A stretch of DNA of 64,000 nt from Lysobacteraceae bacterium (lineage in GTDB: Bacteria > Pseudomonadota > Gammaproteobacteria > Xanthomonadales > Xanthomonadaceae): NCBI GenBank assembly GCA_004297225.1, contig SCUI01000013.1, forward strand, positions 62,001 through 126,000, in the 5' to 3' direction. The notes below the pieces were generated by a model that was given only the letters and a program-made list of their open reading frames with translations, was not told the origin of the DNA and ran no database searches. How positions within the stretch are numbered: the stretch's first letter is position 1; the number at the start of each line of letters is the position of its first letter. The translations under genes and the position numbers were made by a program. Of the stretch, positions 33,918-43,200 are shown one piece after another.

Positions 33918-35410
33918 GGGTGGTTTCCGTCGCTGCCCGGCGTGGCGGTGGTTTCCGCGGCGGTGACAGGGTGCCATACGAACGTCGCCACGCTCGTTCC
34001 GGGCAGCACGCGCGAGAACGACGTGCCGCCGCCTTCCACCTGGATCCCGCGCGGCACCGTCGCGGAGTTCACCACCAGCAAGACCCGGCTGCCGTCGTCG
34101 GCATTTTCGAAGGCGACGTTGGCGACGTCGGCATGCGCTTCGCTGGAACCGATCCGCCAGGCCCCCTGGCGCACGAAGCGGCTGGCATGCGCGAGCGCGT
34201 AGTAGTCGTCCGTGCGGGTGAAGCTGCCATCGGGCGCGATCGTCACCAGCCCGCGGCATGTCCCGCAGCCACCCTTGTGCGGGCCGTTGTCCGGGTCGAG
34301 GGCAAGGTTCCAGAACAGCACCCCGCGTGCCCAGTTGCGGGTGGTCTCGACCACCAGGCTGCGCGCCTGCTGGACCAGGCCGCCGCTGCGCACCGGCTCC
34401 CAGTCCCCGCCCGAGCATTCGGTCAGGTAGGTGTCGAGTTGCGGGTAGGCATCGTGCACCTGCGATTGCGCCGAAACGTCACCGCCGTAGCAATGCCAGG
34501 CGACGCCGGCCACATGGGGAGCGGCGAGCGGGTCGGCAAGCACCGCCAGCGGTTGTCCGGGCTTGTCCCAGTTGTGGTCCCACTCCAGCAGAAGGGGCGC
34601 CGGCGCGCCCCGCTCGCGCCGCCGCTCCAGCAGCGGCCCGAGGTAGTGGCCGATGATCGATGCGCGTGCGCGCGGGCCGAGCCGCATCCCGGGATAGTCG
34701 CCGGGCTCGAAGGCCGGTTCGTTCTGCAGGGTGAGCGCGAACAGCGGGATGCCCTCGGCATCCATGGCATCGACGTAGGCCAGCAGGTAGCGCGCGAATG
34801 CGCCGTAGTACTCCGGCCAGAGCGTTCCCTGGACCAGGCTGTCGCTGGTCTTCATCCAGCCCGGGGCGCTCCAGGGGGAGGCCATGACCTGCAGCCGGGG
34901 ATTGATCGCGAGTGCTTCGCGCAACACCGGGATCACTTCGCCACGAGCCGGCGCGATGCTGAAATGGACGAGCTCCGGGTCGACCTGGCCGGGCGGCATG
35001 TCGTCATAGCTGTAGTGGTGGCGCGAGAAATCCGAGGCGCCGATCGTCAGGCGGGTGAAATCCAGGCCGATGCCGTCGTCTTCGCGCCCGAACAGCTCGC
35101 GCAGCAGGTCGTCGCGCTGTCCCGGCGACATCTGCCTCGCGAGCAACCATGCCGAGGCATCGGTGAGCGCCGCGCCGAAACCGACCATGCGCTGGAACCG
35201 ATGCGCGGGATCGACCTCGATGTGCACCACGCGCGCCGCGACGGCATCGGTCCCGGCATCGGGCAGTGGCTGCATCCGCTGCCGGCCGTCGTTGGTGCTC
35301 AACCATGCCTGCACCGCGGTCCCGGACCCGGCCACCGCGGGTGGCGTCGCCACCAGCGCCAGCGAGAGCCCCAGGAGCAAGGAAAAACCTGCATGTCCGG
35401 ATCGATCCAT
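33914..35410 (-). CDS. Glycoside hydrolase family 30 (glucosylceramidase / beta-1,6-glucanase type)
   Basis: A 498-residue secreted enzyme with a signal peptide ending near AVAGS. GH30 features are the N-terminal QRMVGFGAALTDASAWLL, the acid/base Glu in LQNEP (E231) and the nucleophile Glu in YLTECSGGDW (E331), then a beta-sandwich at the C-terminus. Substrates in this subfamily are beta-1,6-glucan, glucosylceramide or related beta-glucosides. The exact one cannot be read from sequence. The start at 35410 places the signal peptide first. A longer open frame upstream has no support. It heads a two-gene minus-strand operon with the LacI gene. Confidence 0.9.
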   Translation of the reverse strand: MDRSGHAGFSLLLGLSLALVATPPAVAGSGTAVQAWLSTNDGRQRMQPLPDAGTDAVAARVVHIEVDPAHRFQRMVGFGAALTDASAWLLARQMSPGQRDDLLRELFGREDDGIGLDFTRLTIGASDFSRHHYSYDDMPPGQVDPELVHFSIAPARGEVIPVLREALAINPRLQVMASPWSAPGWMKTSDSLVQGTLWPEYYGAFARYLLAYVDAMDAEGIPLFALTLQNEPAFEPGDYPGMRLGPRARASIIGHYLGPLLERRRERGAPAPLLLEWDHNWDKPGQPLAVLADPLAAPHVAGVAWHCYGGDVSAQSQVHDAYPQLDTYLTECSGGDWEPVRSGGLVQQARSLVVETTRNWARGVLFWNLALDPDNGPHKGGCGTCRGLVTIAPDGSFTRTDDYYALAHASRFVRQGAWRIGSSEAHADVANVAFENADDGSRVLLVVNSATVPRGIQVEGGGTSFSRVLPGTSVATFVWHPVTAAETTATPGSDGNHP

Positions 35411-35469
35411 GCGCACCTCCGCGCGACGGGAATCGCCGCGCAAACGGATGCTGCAATGCAGCAAATAAA

Positions 35470-35492
35470 CCCTTCCATGGCCAATGGAAGGG
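35470..35492. promoter_or_regulatory. Perfect inverted repeat in the GH30/TonB receptor divergent region
   Basis: CCCTTCCAT / ATGGAAGGG, 9-bp arms with the 5-base spacer GGCCA, 60 bases ahead of the GH30 start. It differs from the LacI-type palindrome, so it could be a site for another regulator acting on GH30-lacI, or an RNA hairpin in that leader. Confidence 0.4.
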
Positions 35493-35533
35493 CAGGCAGC
35501 GTCGCGTGAACGCGTCACCGGTCGGGTCAAGCG

Positions 35534-35560
35534 TTGACAAACGGATTTTTCACCTCTAAT
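35534..35560 (+). promoter_or_regulatory. Promoter of the TonB receptor gene
   Basis: TTGACA (35534-35539) and TCTAAT (35555-35560) with a short 15-base spacer, 34 bases before the receptor start. The operator palindrome begins at the last base of the -10, so a bound repressor would block initiation. Confidence 0.5.
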
Positions 35561-35573
35561 GACAGCGCTGTCA
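35560..35573. promoter_or_regulatory. LacI-family operator (perfect palindrome)
   Basis: TGACAGCGCTGTCA is a perfect 14-bp palindrome with central CG, the form bound by LacI-family proteins. It covers the predicted transcription start of the TonB receptor gene. The LacI protein at 32817-33917 is the obvious candidate, and an 11/14 copy lies before the permease. Confidence 0.75.
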
Positions 35574-35593
35574 ATCAGTGCTGGAGGGGACCC

Positions 35594-38446
35594 ATGCGAA
35601 GCGACGCCACGATCGAGGACCGCAACCTGCAATGCCCGCGGCGACGCGCGCTGCTCCGGCGCAACCAGTTGGCGCTGGCCTGTTCCATGTTGCTGTACGC
35701 AGGGGTCGCCTTCGCGCAATCGGATCCGAATACGCAGCAGTCCGACGACCAGCAGGCGACCAGCATCTCGACCGATGCCGCGCAGCAGCAGGAAGCCGGG
35801 GAAAAAACGGAGCCCACGACCCTGCAGGGCGTGGTCGTCACCGGCATCCGCTACAGCATCGCCAACGCGGTGGAGCGCAAGAACGAGGCCAGCTCGATCG
35901 TCGAGGTTGTGTCCGCCGAGGACATCGGCAAGTTGCCCGACGTCAGCATTGCCGACTCGATCTCGCGGTTGCCGGGCCTGGCCACCCAGCGCGTCGATGG
36001 CCGCGCCCAGGTGATCAACATCCGCGGCATGTCCGAGCAGTTCGCCGGCACGCTGCTCAACGGCCGCGAGCAGGTCAGCACGGGCGACAGCCGCGGCGCC
36101 GAGTTCGACCAGTACCCGGCCGAACTCATCAATTCGGTGGTGGTCTACAAGACCCCGGACGCGGCGCTGATCGGCCAGGGCCTGTCAGGCACCGTCGACC
36201 TGCAGACGGTCCGTCCGCTCAGCTTCGGCGAACGGCGGATGGTGTTCAGCGGCCAGGGCGAATACAACTCGCTGGGCAACGTGGCCGACGGCATCGACGA
36301 CAAGGGCTACCGCGCCGCCTTCTCGTACGTCGACCAGTTCGCGGACAACACCATCGGCGTGGCCCTGGGCCTCGCCAGGCTCGATTCGCCGTTCCAGGAG
36401 CAGCACTACAAGCAGTGGTGGTGGGCCAGCGGCGCCACCACCGACAGCTGGGGCGGCAACCAGCAGCCGGGCAAGCCCGACGAAGCCATCACCCTGCAAG
36501 GCCAGGAGGGCTGGGTGAAGTCCCGCAACCTGGTGCGCGACGGCGTGATGGGCGTGCTCGAATTCCAGCCCAACGACCGCTGGCACAGCATCCTGGACGT
36601 GTACTACTCCCGGTTCGACCAGGACGAGCTGATGCGCGGCACGATGTGGAGCAACGATCCGTGGTTCACCAACGAAGCCGGTGGCCACGTCGATTACCGC
36701 GACCCCGAAGTCACGGATTTCTCGGGCCATCCGTTCCTCACCGGCGGCACGATGACCGGCGTGCAGCCGGTGGTGCGCAACGACAACAACACGCGCAGCG
36801 ACAAGCTCTGGTCCGCCGGCTGGAACACCAGCCTGGACCTCGACGCGTGGACCCTCGAGTTCGACCTGAGCTATTCGCGCGCCGAGCGCGAGCAGTCGGT
36901 ACTGGAGACCTATGCCGGCCGCCTCGGGCCGCAGGAGGTGGGCTTCCAGATCCCGCTGCGCAATGGCTTCGGCGACTACTCGATGCCGGACATGTCGGAC
37001 CCTTCGGCGGTCTACCTGTGGGACCCGCAGCATTGGGGCCATGACGGGCGCATGGAGGATTCCCGGCAGGTCGACACGATCAAGGCCGGGCGCTTCGACA
37101 TCAACCGCGCCTTCGAATCCGGTTTCATCTCCAGCGTCGACGCCGGCGTCAACTTCAACCGCCGCAGCAAGGAGAAGACCGCGCAGGTCTACTTCGCGGA
37201 CCTGAAGAACGGCCGTGCGCCGGTGCTGGTCGATCCCGGCATGCTGGTGTCGCCGTCGTCGCTCGGTTTCCTCGGCATGGGCAATGTCCTGTCCTTCGAT
37301 CCGCGCTCGCTGCTCGGGACCTATTACGACGTGACCCTCAGCGAGAGCAACGACGACGTGCTCAAGGACTACATCGTCGAAGAGGACGTCAATACCGGCT
37401 ACGTCCGCGCCAACATCGACACCGACCTCACCGACGACATCGCGCTGCGCGGCAACTTCGGCGTGCAGTACATCCACACCGAGCAGTCGTCGACCGGCTT
37501 CAACGCCAACAGCGGCGTCATCGCCGGGTCGCAGACCATCGGCACCACCTACAACGACGTCCTGCCGAGCCTGAACCTGGCGGCGGACTTCGGCAACGGC
37601 TACCTGTTGCGCCTGGGCTGGGCCAAGACCCTGATGCGCGCGCCGATCAACTACCTCAGCGCGGCGAGTTCGGCGGGCGTGAACCAGTTCGGCGAATGGT
37701 CCGGCAGCGGGGGCAACCCGACGCTCGAGCCGTACCGGGCAACCGCCGTCGACCTCTCGTTCGAGAAGTACCTGGGCGAGGGCAGCTACGTGGCGCTGGC
37801 CTTGTTCCACAAGAAGCTGCAGAGCTACGTCTACCAGCAGCAGATCATGGGCTGGGACTTCACCGGCTATCCGAACGACAGCGGCTACACGCCGCTTTCC
37901 AACATCGGCACGTTCTATACATGGGCCAACGGCGAGGGCGGCTACATGCGCGGCGTGGAGTTCGGCAGCGCGCTCACCGGCGAGTTGCTGCACCCGGTGC
38001 TGCGTGGCTTCGGCCTCCAGTTCAATGCGTCCTACACCGAGTCGTCGATCGACCCGGACGGCCCGGGCGGGTCTTCGACCGACACCATCCCGGGCTTGTC
38101 CAAGGTCGTCGCCAACGCCACCGTCTACTACGAGAACCAAGGGTTCGCGATCCGGCTGAGCGATCGCTACCGCGACAAGTACCGCGGCGAGTACAGCGCG
38201 CTGTTCGGCCAGCGGCAGTATCGCTACACGCTGCCGGAGAACCAGCTCGACCTGCAGCTCAGTTACGAGTTCGCAGACTCCAGCAGCCTGCATGGCCTGC
38301 AGCTGCTGTTCCAGGTCAACAACCTCAACAACTCGGCGTTCCGCACCCAGGTCAGCGAGGCTTCCGGCTCCACCGGGCTGTTGTTGCCGGAGGAGTACAC
38401 CGAATACGGGCGCCAGTACCTCCTCGGCTTCCGGTACGAGTTGTAA
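35594..38446 (+). CDS. TonB-dependent receptor for a carbohydrate
   Basis: A 950-residue outer membrane receptor. About 27 charged residues precede the hydrophobic signal segment (cleavage after GVAFA near residue 43), a feature frequent in large Xanthomonadaceae receptors. The plug (about 85-215) begins LQGVVVTGIRYSIANAVERK with VEVVSAEDIGKLPDVSIADS, followed by a barrel that ends in GFRYEL. This subgroup is usually linked to oligosaccharide uptake. A strong GGAGGGG site precedes the ATG. The GH3 gene follows after 3 bases, so both are under the LacI-type operator at 35560. The ligand is inferred to be a beta-glucan oligosaccharide. Confidence 0.9.
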   Translation: MRSDATIEDRNLQCPRRRALLRRNQLALACSMLLYAGVAFAQSDPNTQQSDDQQATSISTDAAQQQEAGEKTEPTTLQGVVVTGIRYSIANAVERKNEASSIVEVVSAEDIGKLPDVSIADSISRLPGLATQRVDGRAQVINIRGMSEQFAGTLLNGREQVSTGDSRGAEFDQYPAELINSVVVYKTPDAALIGQGLSGTVDLQTVRPLSFGERRMVFSGQGEYNSLGNVADGIDDKGYRAAFSYVDQFADNTIGVALGLARLDSPFQEQHYKQWWWASGATTDSWGGNQQPGKPDEAITLQGQEGWVKSRNLVRDGVMGVLEFQPNDRWHSILDVYYSRFDQDELMRGTMWSNDPWFTNEAGGHVDYRDPEVTDFSGHPFLTGGTMTGVQPVVRNDNNTRSDKLWSAGWNTSLDLDAWTLEFDLSYSRAEREQSVLETYAGRLGPQEVGFQIPLRNGFGDYSMPDMSDPSAVYLWDPQHWGHDGRMEDSRQVDTIKAGRFDINRAFESGFISSVDAGVNFNRRSKEKTAQVYFADLKNGRAPVLVDPGMLVSPSSLGFLGMGNVLSFDPRSLLGTYYDVTLSESNDDVLKDYIVEEDVNTGYVRANIDTDLTDDIALRGNFGVQYIHTEQSSTGFNANSGVIAGSQTIGTTYNDVLPSLNLAADFGNGYLLRLGWAKTLMRAPINYLSAASSAGVNQFGEWSGSGGNPTLEPYRATAVDLSFEKYLGEGSYVALALFHKKLQSYVYQQQIMGWDFTGYPNDSGYTPLSNIGTFYTWANGEGGYMRGVEFGSALTGELLHPVLRGFGLQFNASYTESSIDPDGPGGSSTDTIPGLSKVVANATVYYENQGFAIRLSDRYRDKYRGEYSALFGQRQYRYTLPENQLDLQLSYEFADSSSLHGLQLLFQVNNLNNSAFRTQVSEASGSTGLLLPEEYTEYGRQYLLGFRYEL

Positions 38447-38449
38447 GGC

Positions 38450-41014
38450 ATGGGTCGGACGACACGCACGGGCGCCCTGGGCGCCCTTTGCGCGGGCTTC
38501 CTGCTTGTTGCCTGCACGCCATTCGCCACCCGTACCGCCGGCCAGGACCAAGTCGCAGCGGAGCCGCCGCTGCAGGACTGGCCGCGGATCGAGAGCGCGA
38601 TCGCACCGGATCCCGCGACCGAGGCCCGGGTGCGCGGGATCGTCGCCGGAATGACCCTGGCGCAGAAGGTCGGACAGATGACCCAGGCGGAGATCAAGTC
38701 GATCACGCCCGAAGAGGTTCGCCAGTACTACATCGGCTCGGTGCTCAACGGCGGCGGGTCGTGGCCGGCGATGGACATGCACGCGACCGTCGGCGACTGG
38801 CTGACGCTGGCCGACCGTTACCGCGCCGCATCCATGTCCACCGACGCCAGCGTGCCGATCCCGGTGATCTGGGGCACCGACGCCGTCCACGGACACAGCA
38901 ACGTCCATGGCGCCACGATCTTCCCGCACAACATCGGCCTGGGAGCCGCGCATGACGTGGCGCTGGTGGAACGGATAGGCGCGGCGACGGCGCAATCGGT
39001 CCGTGCTACGGGAATCGACTGGGTGTTCGCGCCGACCGTGGCGGTCGCGCAGGACACGCGCTGGGGTCGCAGCTACGAGAGTTTTTCCTCCGGGGGCGGC
39101 CTGGTTCGCGACTACGCCGAGGCCTATGTCCGCGGCCTGCAGGGCGGCCTGGACGGTGACGACAAGGTCGTCGCCACCGCCAAGCACTACATCGGCGATG
39201 GCGCCACCAGGGACGGCAAGGACCAGGGGGTCGCACAGGTCGACAAGGCCACCATGCTGAACGTGCATGCGCAGGGCTACTACGGTGCGCTCGGCGCCGG
39301 CGTGCAGACGGTGATGGCCTCCTACAACTCCTGGAACGACATCGCCGCCGGGGTCGACTACGGCAAGATGCACGGCAGCCGCGAGCTGCTCACGGTGGCG
39401 CTGAAGGACAAGATGGGATTCGACGGTTTCGTCGTCTCCGACTGGAACGGCATCGGCCAGGTGCCCGGCTGCACCAACGCCGGTTGCGCGCAAGCGATCA
39501 ACGCCGGCATCGACATGGTGATGGTGCCCGACGACTGGAAGGCGTTCATCGCCAACACCATCGCCCAGGTCGAGGCCGGCGAGATTCCGATGGGCAGGAT
39601 CGACGACGCGGTCACGCGCATCCTGCGGGTCAAGCTGCGCGCCGGCCTGTTCGACGCCATGCCTTCCGACAGCCGTCATGCCGGCAACGAGGCGGCGTTG
39701 CAACACCGCGAACTCTCGCGGCGCGCGGTGCGTGAATCGCTGGTGCTGCTCAAGAACGACGGTGGACTGTTGCCGCTGCCCCGCGATCGGCGCGTGCTGG
39801 TGGTGGGGCGCGGCGCCGACAGCGTGCCGATGCAGGCCGGTGGCTGGTCGTTGACCTGGCAAGGCACCGACACGAGCAATGCCGATTACCCGAATGCCAC
39901 GACCATCCTCGACGGGATCCGCGCCGCGCTGGGCGAGGACAATGTCGCCTACGGCGCCAACGGTGTCGCCGGCGCCTCCGGGGACTTCGACGCGGTGATC
40001 GCCGTGATCGGGGAAAGTCCTTACGCGGAAACCAATGGCGACATCGTGGCCTCGGACAACGTCGCCCACAGCCGCCGTCATCCCGAGGACCTCGCGCTGT
40101 TGCAGGAAGCCGCGGCGACGGGCAAGCCGGTGGTCGTGGTGTTCCTGTCGGGGCGGCCGCTGTACACCAACGACCTGATGAACATGGCACAGGCGTTCGT
40201 CGCGGCGTGGCTGCCCGGCACCGAGGGCGCAGGCGTGGCGGACATGCTGTTCACCGGCCCGCTGTCCACGGGTGCGCAGTCCGACTTCCGCGGCACGCTG
40301 ACTTTCCCGTGGCCGGGGCAGGCCTGCCCGCCGGCGTCATCCTCGCCGGATCCCGCACGGCCACCGTTGTTTCCGGTGGGCTACGGCTTGCGCCTGGGGG
40401 ATCGCGAGCCGGTGGGCACCTTGCCCGTGGACATTCCCGCCGCCTGCGCCGCGGCCAGCACGCTGGCCATCTTCAACCGCACCGACGTGCCGCCGTTCAC
40501 CCTGCAGCTGTCCGCCGACGGCGCAATCCGCGGCGTCGGCAGCGACCTGAACGCCGTGATCGAATTCCCGCGCGACAAGCCGGCCATGCGGGTGGAAACC
40601 ATGCAGATCAACCTGCAGCAGGATGCCCGGCGGGTGACCTGGCTGGCGCCGGCGCAGCTGCGTGCGATCAATCCGTCGCGCAACAACCTGGCCGCGTTCG
40701 CGCAGGCGGACGGCGCGCTGCAATTCGACGTGGTGGTGGAGACTCCGCCAACCTCGCCGGTCATCCTGTCGATGGGCTGCGGCACCGGTTGTGGCGCGGA
40801 ACTCGACCTCGCCGCGACGTTGCGGGGTTACGCACCCGGGACGCGGCATGGCGTCACCGTGCCGCTGGCGTGCTTCGCCGCCGGCGGGCTGGACCTTGCG
40901 GGGGTGGAGGTGCCATTCGCCATCAAGGCCGCGCCGCCCTTCGCCGCCGGCTTCACCAACATCCGCATCGCGGCGGGCGCGGCCACCGCGCCGGACGCGC
41001 TGGCCTGCCGCTGA
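38450..41014 (+). CDS. Glycoside hydrolase family 3 lipoprotein, ExoP-like exo-beta-glucosidase
   Basis: An 854-residue enzyme with a lipoprotein signal (LVAC, Cys22). The GH3 N-terminal TIM barrel contains [38 protein letters not shown] and the nucleophile Asp in GFVVSDWNG (D331). The alpha/beta sandwich follows (about 400-620), and a C-terminal beta domain (about 690-854) matches that of ExoP-type marine and Xanthomonas beta-glucosidases. It would release glucose from the non-reducing end of beta-glucans or cellodextrins at the cell surface or in the periplasm. It follows the TonB receptor by 3 bases. No T-run terminator is seen, only a GC hairpin at 41022-41052. Confidence 0.92.
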   Translation: MGRTTRTGALGALCAGFLLVACTPFATRTAGQDQVAAEPPLQDWPRIESAIAPDPATEARVRGIVAGMTLAQKVGQMTQAEIKSITPEEVRQYYIGSVLNGGGSWPAMDMHATVGDWLTLADRYRAASMSTDASVPIPVIWGTDAVHGHSNVHGATIFPHNIGLGAAHDVALVERIGAATAQSVRATGIDWVFAPTVAVAQDTRWGRSYESFSSGGGLVRDYAEAYVRGLQGGLDGDDKVVATAKHYIGDGATRDGKDQGVAQVDKATMLNVHAQGYYGALGAGVQTVMASYNSWNDIAAGVDYGKMHGSRELLTVALKDKMGFDGFVVSDWNGIGQVPGCTNAGCAQAINAGIDMVMVPDDWKAFIANTIAQVEAGEIPMGRIDDAVTRILRVKLRAGLFDAMPSDSRHAGNEAALQHRELSRRAVRESLVLLKNDGGLLPLPRDRRVLVVGRGADSVPMQAGGWSLTWQGTDTSNADYPNATTILDGIRAALGEDNVAYGANGVAGASGDFDAVIAVIGESPYAETNGDIVASDNVAHSRRHPEDLALLQEAAATGKPVVVVFLSGRPLYTNDLMNMAQAFVAAWLPGTEGAGVADMLFTGPLSTGAQSDFRGTLTFPWPGQACPPASSSPDPARPPLFPVGYGLRLGDREPVGTLPVDIPAACAAASTLAIFNRTDVPPFTLQLSADGAIRGVGSDLNAVIEFPRDKPAMRVETMQINLQQDARRVTWLAPAQLRAINPSRNNLAAFAQADGALQFDVVVETPPTSPVILSMGCGTGCGAELDLAATLRGYAPGTRHGVTVPLACFAAGGLDLAGVEVPFAIKAAPPFAAGFTNIRIAAGAATAPDALACR

Positions 41015-41060
41015 CCATAACCGGCCCCGGTCCCCGCACCGGCGGGGCCGGCGGTGATGC

Positions 41061-41066
41061 TAATAT
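41061..41066 (+). promoter_or_regulatory. -10 box of the thrS leader transcript
   Basis: TAATAT in an AT-rich patch within GC-rich DNA, giving a start near 41073. The -35 region is weak. The transcript would run through the leader peptide and the attenuator at 41195. Confidence 0.4.
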
Positions 41067-41143
41067 CGACGCGTGCGCCGTTGGCGCCGCACCGATTCGA
41101 TCGGCAGAAGGTGGCCCGCGGCAACGCCGGCCGAGCGTGCGAC

Positions 41144-41170
41144 ATGGACACTACTACCGCCCAATATTGA
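41144..41170 (+). CDS. Threonine-rich leader peptide of the thrS operon
   Basis: A nine-codon frame coding for MDTTTAQY, with three consecutive Thr codons (ACT ACT ACC). It ends 24 bases before an intrinsic terminator that itself lies 42 bases before thrS. A leader peptide rich in the cognate amino acid ahead of a terminator is the hallmark of attenuation by ribosome stalling: low charged tRNA-Thr would stall the ribosome and prevent terminator formation. The ribosome binding site is weak (GAG eight bases upstream). A GGCGC at 41083-41087 could pair with GCGCC of the terminator stem as antiterminator. Confidence 0.6.
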   Translation: MDTTTAQY

Positions 41171-41194
41171 TTCCCCCAGGCCGCCGATCCGCCA

Positions 41195-41218
41195 AGAGCG
41201 CCTGTGGGCGCTTTTTTG
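41195..41218 (+). terminator. Attenuator terminator before thrS
   Basis: AGCGCC (41197-41202), TGTG loop, GGCGCT (41207-41212), then TTTTTG. It lies inside the thrS leader and no gene ends just upstream, so it probably acts as a regulated terminator. Confidence 0.75.
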
Positions 41219-41259
41219 TTTCCCGGTCGCGCCCACGTGCGCTCCTACAGAATCCAGCC

Positions 41260-43158
41260 ATGATCGCCATCACGCTCCCCGACGGCTCCCGCCGCGAGTT
41301 CGAACATCCCGTTTCCGTCGGCGACGTCGCCGCCTCGATCGGCCCCGGCCTGGCCAAGGCCGCACTGGCCGGCAAGGTCGACGGCAAGCTGGTCGACACC
41401 AGCCACCGGATCGACCGCGATGCATCGCTGGAGATCGTCACCGACAAGCACCCCGACGCCCTGGAAGTGCTGCGCCATTCCACCGCGCACCTGCTGGCCC
41501 AGGCCGTGCGGCGCCTGCATCCCGGCGCGCAGGTCACGATCGGCCCGGTGATCGACAACGGCTTCTATTACGACTTTGCCTTCGAGCGCCCGTTCACGCC
41601 GGAGGACTTGCCTGCGATCGAGGCGGAGATGCAGAAGATCGTGAAGGAGGCGCACGCAGTCTCGCGCAGCGTCAAGTCGCGCGACGAAGCGACGAAGTTC
41701 TTCCGCGACATGGGCGAGGAGTACAAGGCGCAGATCATCGAGTCGATCCCGGCCAACGAGGAACTGTCGCTCTACACCCAGGGCGAGTTCACCGACCTGT
41801 GCCGCGGCCCGCACGTGCCCTCGACCGACAAGCTGCGCAGCTTCAAGCTGATGAAGGTGGCCGGCGCCTACTGGCGCGGCGACCACCACAACCAGATGCT
41901 CAGCCGCATCTACGGCACGGCCTGGCTCAACGACAAGGACCTCAAGGCCTACCTGACGATGCTGGAGGAGGCCGAGAAGCGCGACCACCGCCGGATCGCG
42001 AAGCAGCAGGACCTGTTCCACCTGCAGGAGGAAGCCCCGGGGCTGGTGTTCTGGCACCCGAAGGGCTGGGCGGTGTGGCAGGTGGTCGAGCAGTACATGC
42101 GCAAGGTCTACCGCGATACCGGCTACGGCGAGGTGCGCTGCCCGCAGATCCTGGACGTGGAGCTGTGGAAGAAGTCCGGGCACTGGGACAACTACAAGGA
42201 CAACATGTTCTTCACCGAGTCGGAGAAGCGCACCTACGCGCTCAAGCCGATGAACTGCCCCGGCCACGTGCAGGTGTTCAAGCAGGGCCTGCACAGCTAC
42301 CGCGACCTGCCGATCCGCTACGGCGAGTTCGGCGCCTGCCATCGCAACGAGCCCTCGGGAGCGCTGCACGGCATCCTGCGCGTGCGCGGCTTCACCCAGG
42401 ACGACGGCCACGTGTTCTGCACCGAGGGCCAGATCGAGGCCGAGGTCACCGCGTTCCACGCCCAGGCGATGAAGGTGTACTCGGACTTCGGCTTCACCGA
42501 CGTGCAGGTGAAGCTGGCCCTGCGCCCGGAGCCGCGGCTGGGCGACGACGCCACCTGGGACAAGGCCGAGGAAGCCCTTCGCGCCGCCTTGCGCAGCGCC
42601 GGCGTGGAATGGGAGGAGCTTCCCGGCGAGGGCGCCTTCTATGGCCCCAAGATCGAATACCACCTGCGCGACGCCATCGGCCGCACCTGGCAGCTGGGCA
42701 CCATGCAGGTGGATTTCATGATGCCGGGCCGGCTGGGCGCCGAGTACGTCGATGAGATGAGCCAGAAGCGCCATCCGGTGATGCTGCACCGCGCCATCGT
42801 CGGCTCCATGGAGCGCTTCATCGGCATCCTGGTCGAGCACCACGCCGGGCTCTGGCCGGCCTGGCTGGCCCCGGTGCAGGCGGTGGTGATGAACATCACC
42901 GACGCCCAGGCCGACTGGGTCGAGGAATGTCGGAAAACCCTTACAAATCAAGGCTTCAGGGTCGAATCCGATTTGCGCAACGAAAAAATTGGCTATAAGA
43001 TCCGCGAGCACACGCTGCAGCGCGTGCCTTACCTGCTGGTGGTCGGCGACCGCGAGAAGGACAATGGCATGGTCGCGGTGCGAACCCGCGGTGGCGAAGA
43101 CCTGGGGACGATGTCCCTGGCCGACTTCGCCGCGCGGTTAGGCAGCGAGACCCTGTAG
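41260..43158 (+). CDS. thrS: Threonyl-tRNA synthetase
   Basis: A 632-residue class II synthetase of usual length. An N-terminal TGS domain (1-60) is followed by the editing/second additional domain with [14 protein letters not shown] (metal-binding HxxxH), motif 2 [15 protein letters not shown] with the zinc-binding Cys in MNCPGH, motif 3 [15 protein letters not shown] and the C-terminal anticodon-binding domain. It charges tRNA-Thr. The gene is preceded by a leader peptide and attenuator. The stop codon lies inside a GTAG-type palindrome. It heads the conserved thrS-infC-rpmI-rplT-pheST-ihfA series. Confidence 0.98.
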   Translation: MIAITLPDGSRREFEHPVSVGDVAASIGPGLAKAALAGKVDGKLVDTSHRIDRDASLEIVTDKHPDALEVLRHSTAHLLAQAVRRLHPGAQVTIGPVIDNGFYYDFAFERPFTPEDLPAIEAEMQKIVKEAHAVSRSVKSRDEATKFFRDMGEEYKAQIIESIPANEELSLYTQGEFTDLCRGPHVPSTDKLRSFKLMKVAGAYWRGDHHNQMLSRIYGTAWLNDKDLKAYLTMLEEAEKRDHRRIAKQQDLFHLQEEAPGLVFWHPKGWAVWQVVEQYMRKVYRDTGYGEVRCPQILDVELWKKSGHWDNYKDNMFFTESEKRTYALKPMNCPGHVQVFKQGLHSYRDLPIRYGEFGACHRNEPSGALHGILRVRGFTQDDGHVFCTEGQIEAEVTAFHAQAMKVYSDFGFTDVQVKLALRPEPRLGDDATWDKAEEALRAALRSAGVEWEELPGEGAFYGPKIEYHLRDAIGRTWQLGTMQVDFMMPGRLGAEYVDEMSQKRHPVMLHRAIVGSMERFIGILVEHHAGLWPAWLAPVQAVVMNITDAQADWVEECRKTLTNQGFRVESDLRNEKIGYKIREHTLQRVPYLLVVGDREKDNGMVAVRTRGGEDLGTMSLADFAARLGSETL

Positions 43159-43176
43159 AGCCGACCCACGGTCGGC
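43155..43176. repeat. GTAG-headed REP palindrome overlapping the thrS stop codon
   Basis: GTAG (43155-43158), one base, then GCCGACC / GGTCGGC (7-bp perfect stem, 3-base loop). This matches the layout of the SMAG/GTAG REP elements of Stenotrophomonas. The TAG of the GTAG head is the thrS stop codon, and the hairpin separates thrS from infC. Confidence 0.65.
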
Positions 43177-43200
43177 CGCCCATAACCCGAGGACCGCCAT

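Noticed and set aside
36185-40081. A 1298-codon minus-strand open frame spanning the TonB receptor and GH3 genes
   Set aside because: It crosses two well-supported genes, has no recognisable motif, and results from scarcity of stop codons in high-GC DNA.
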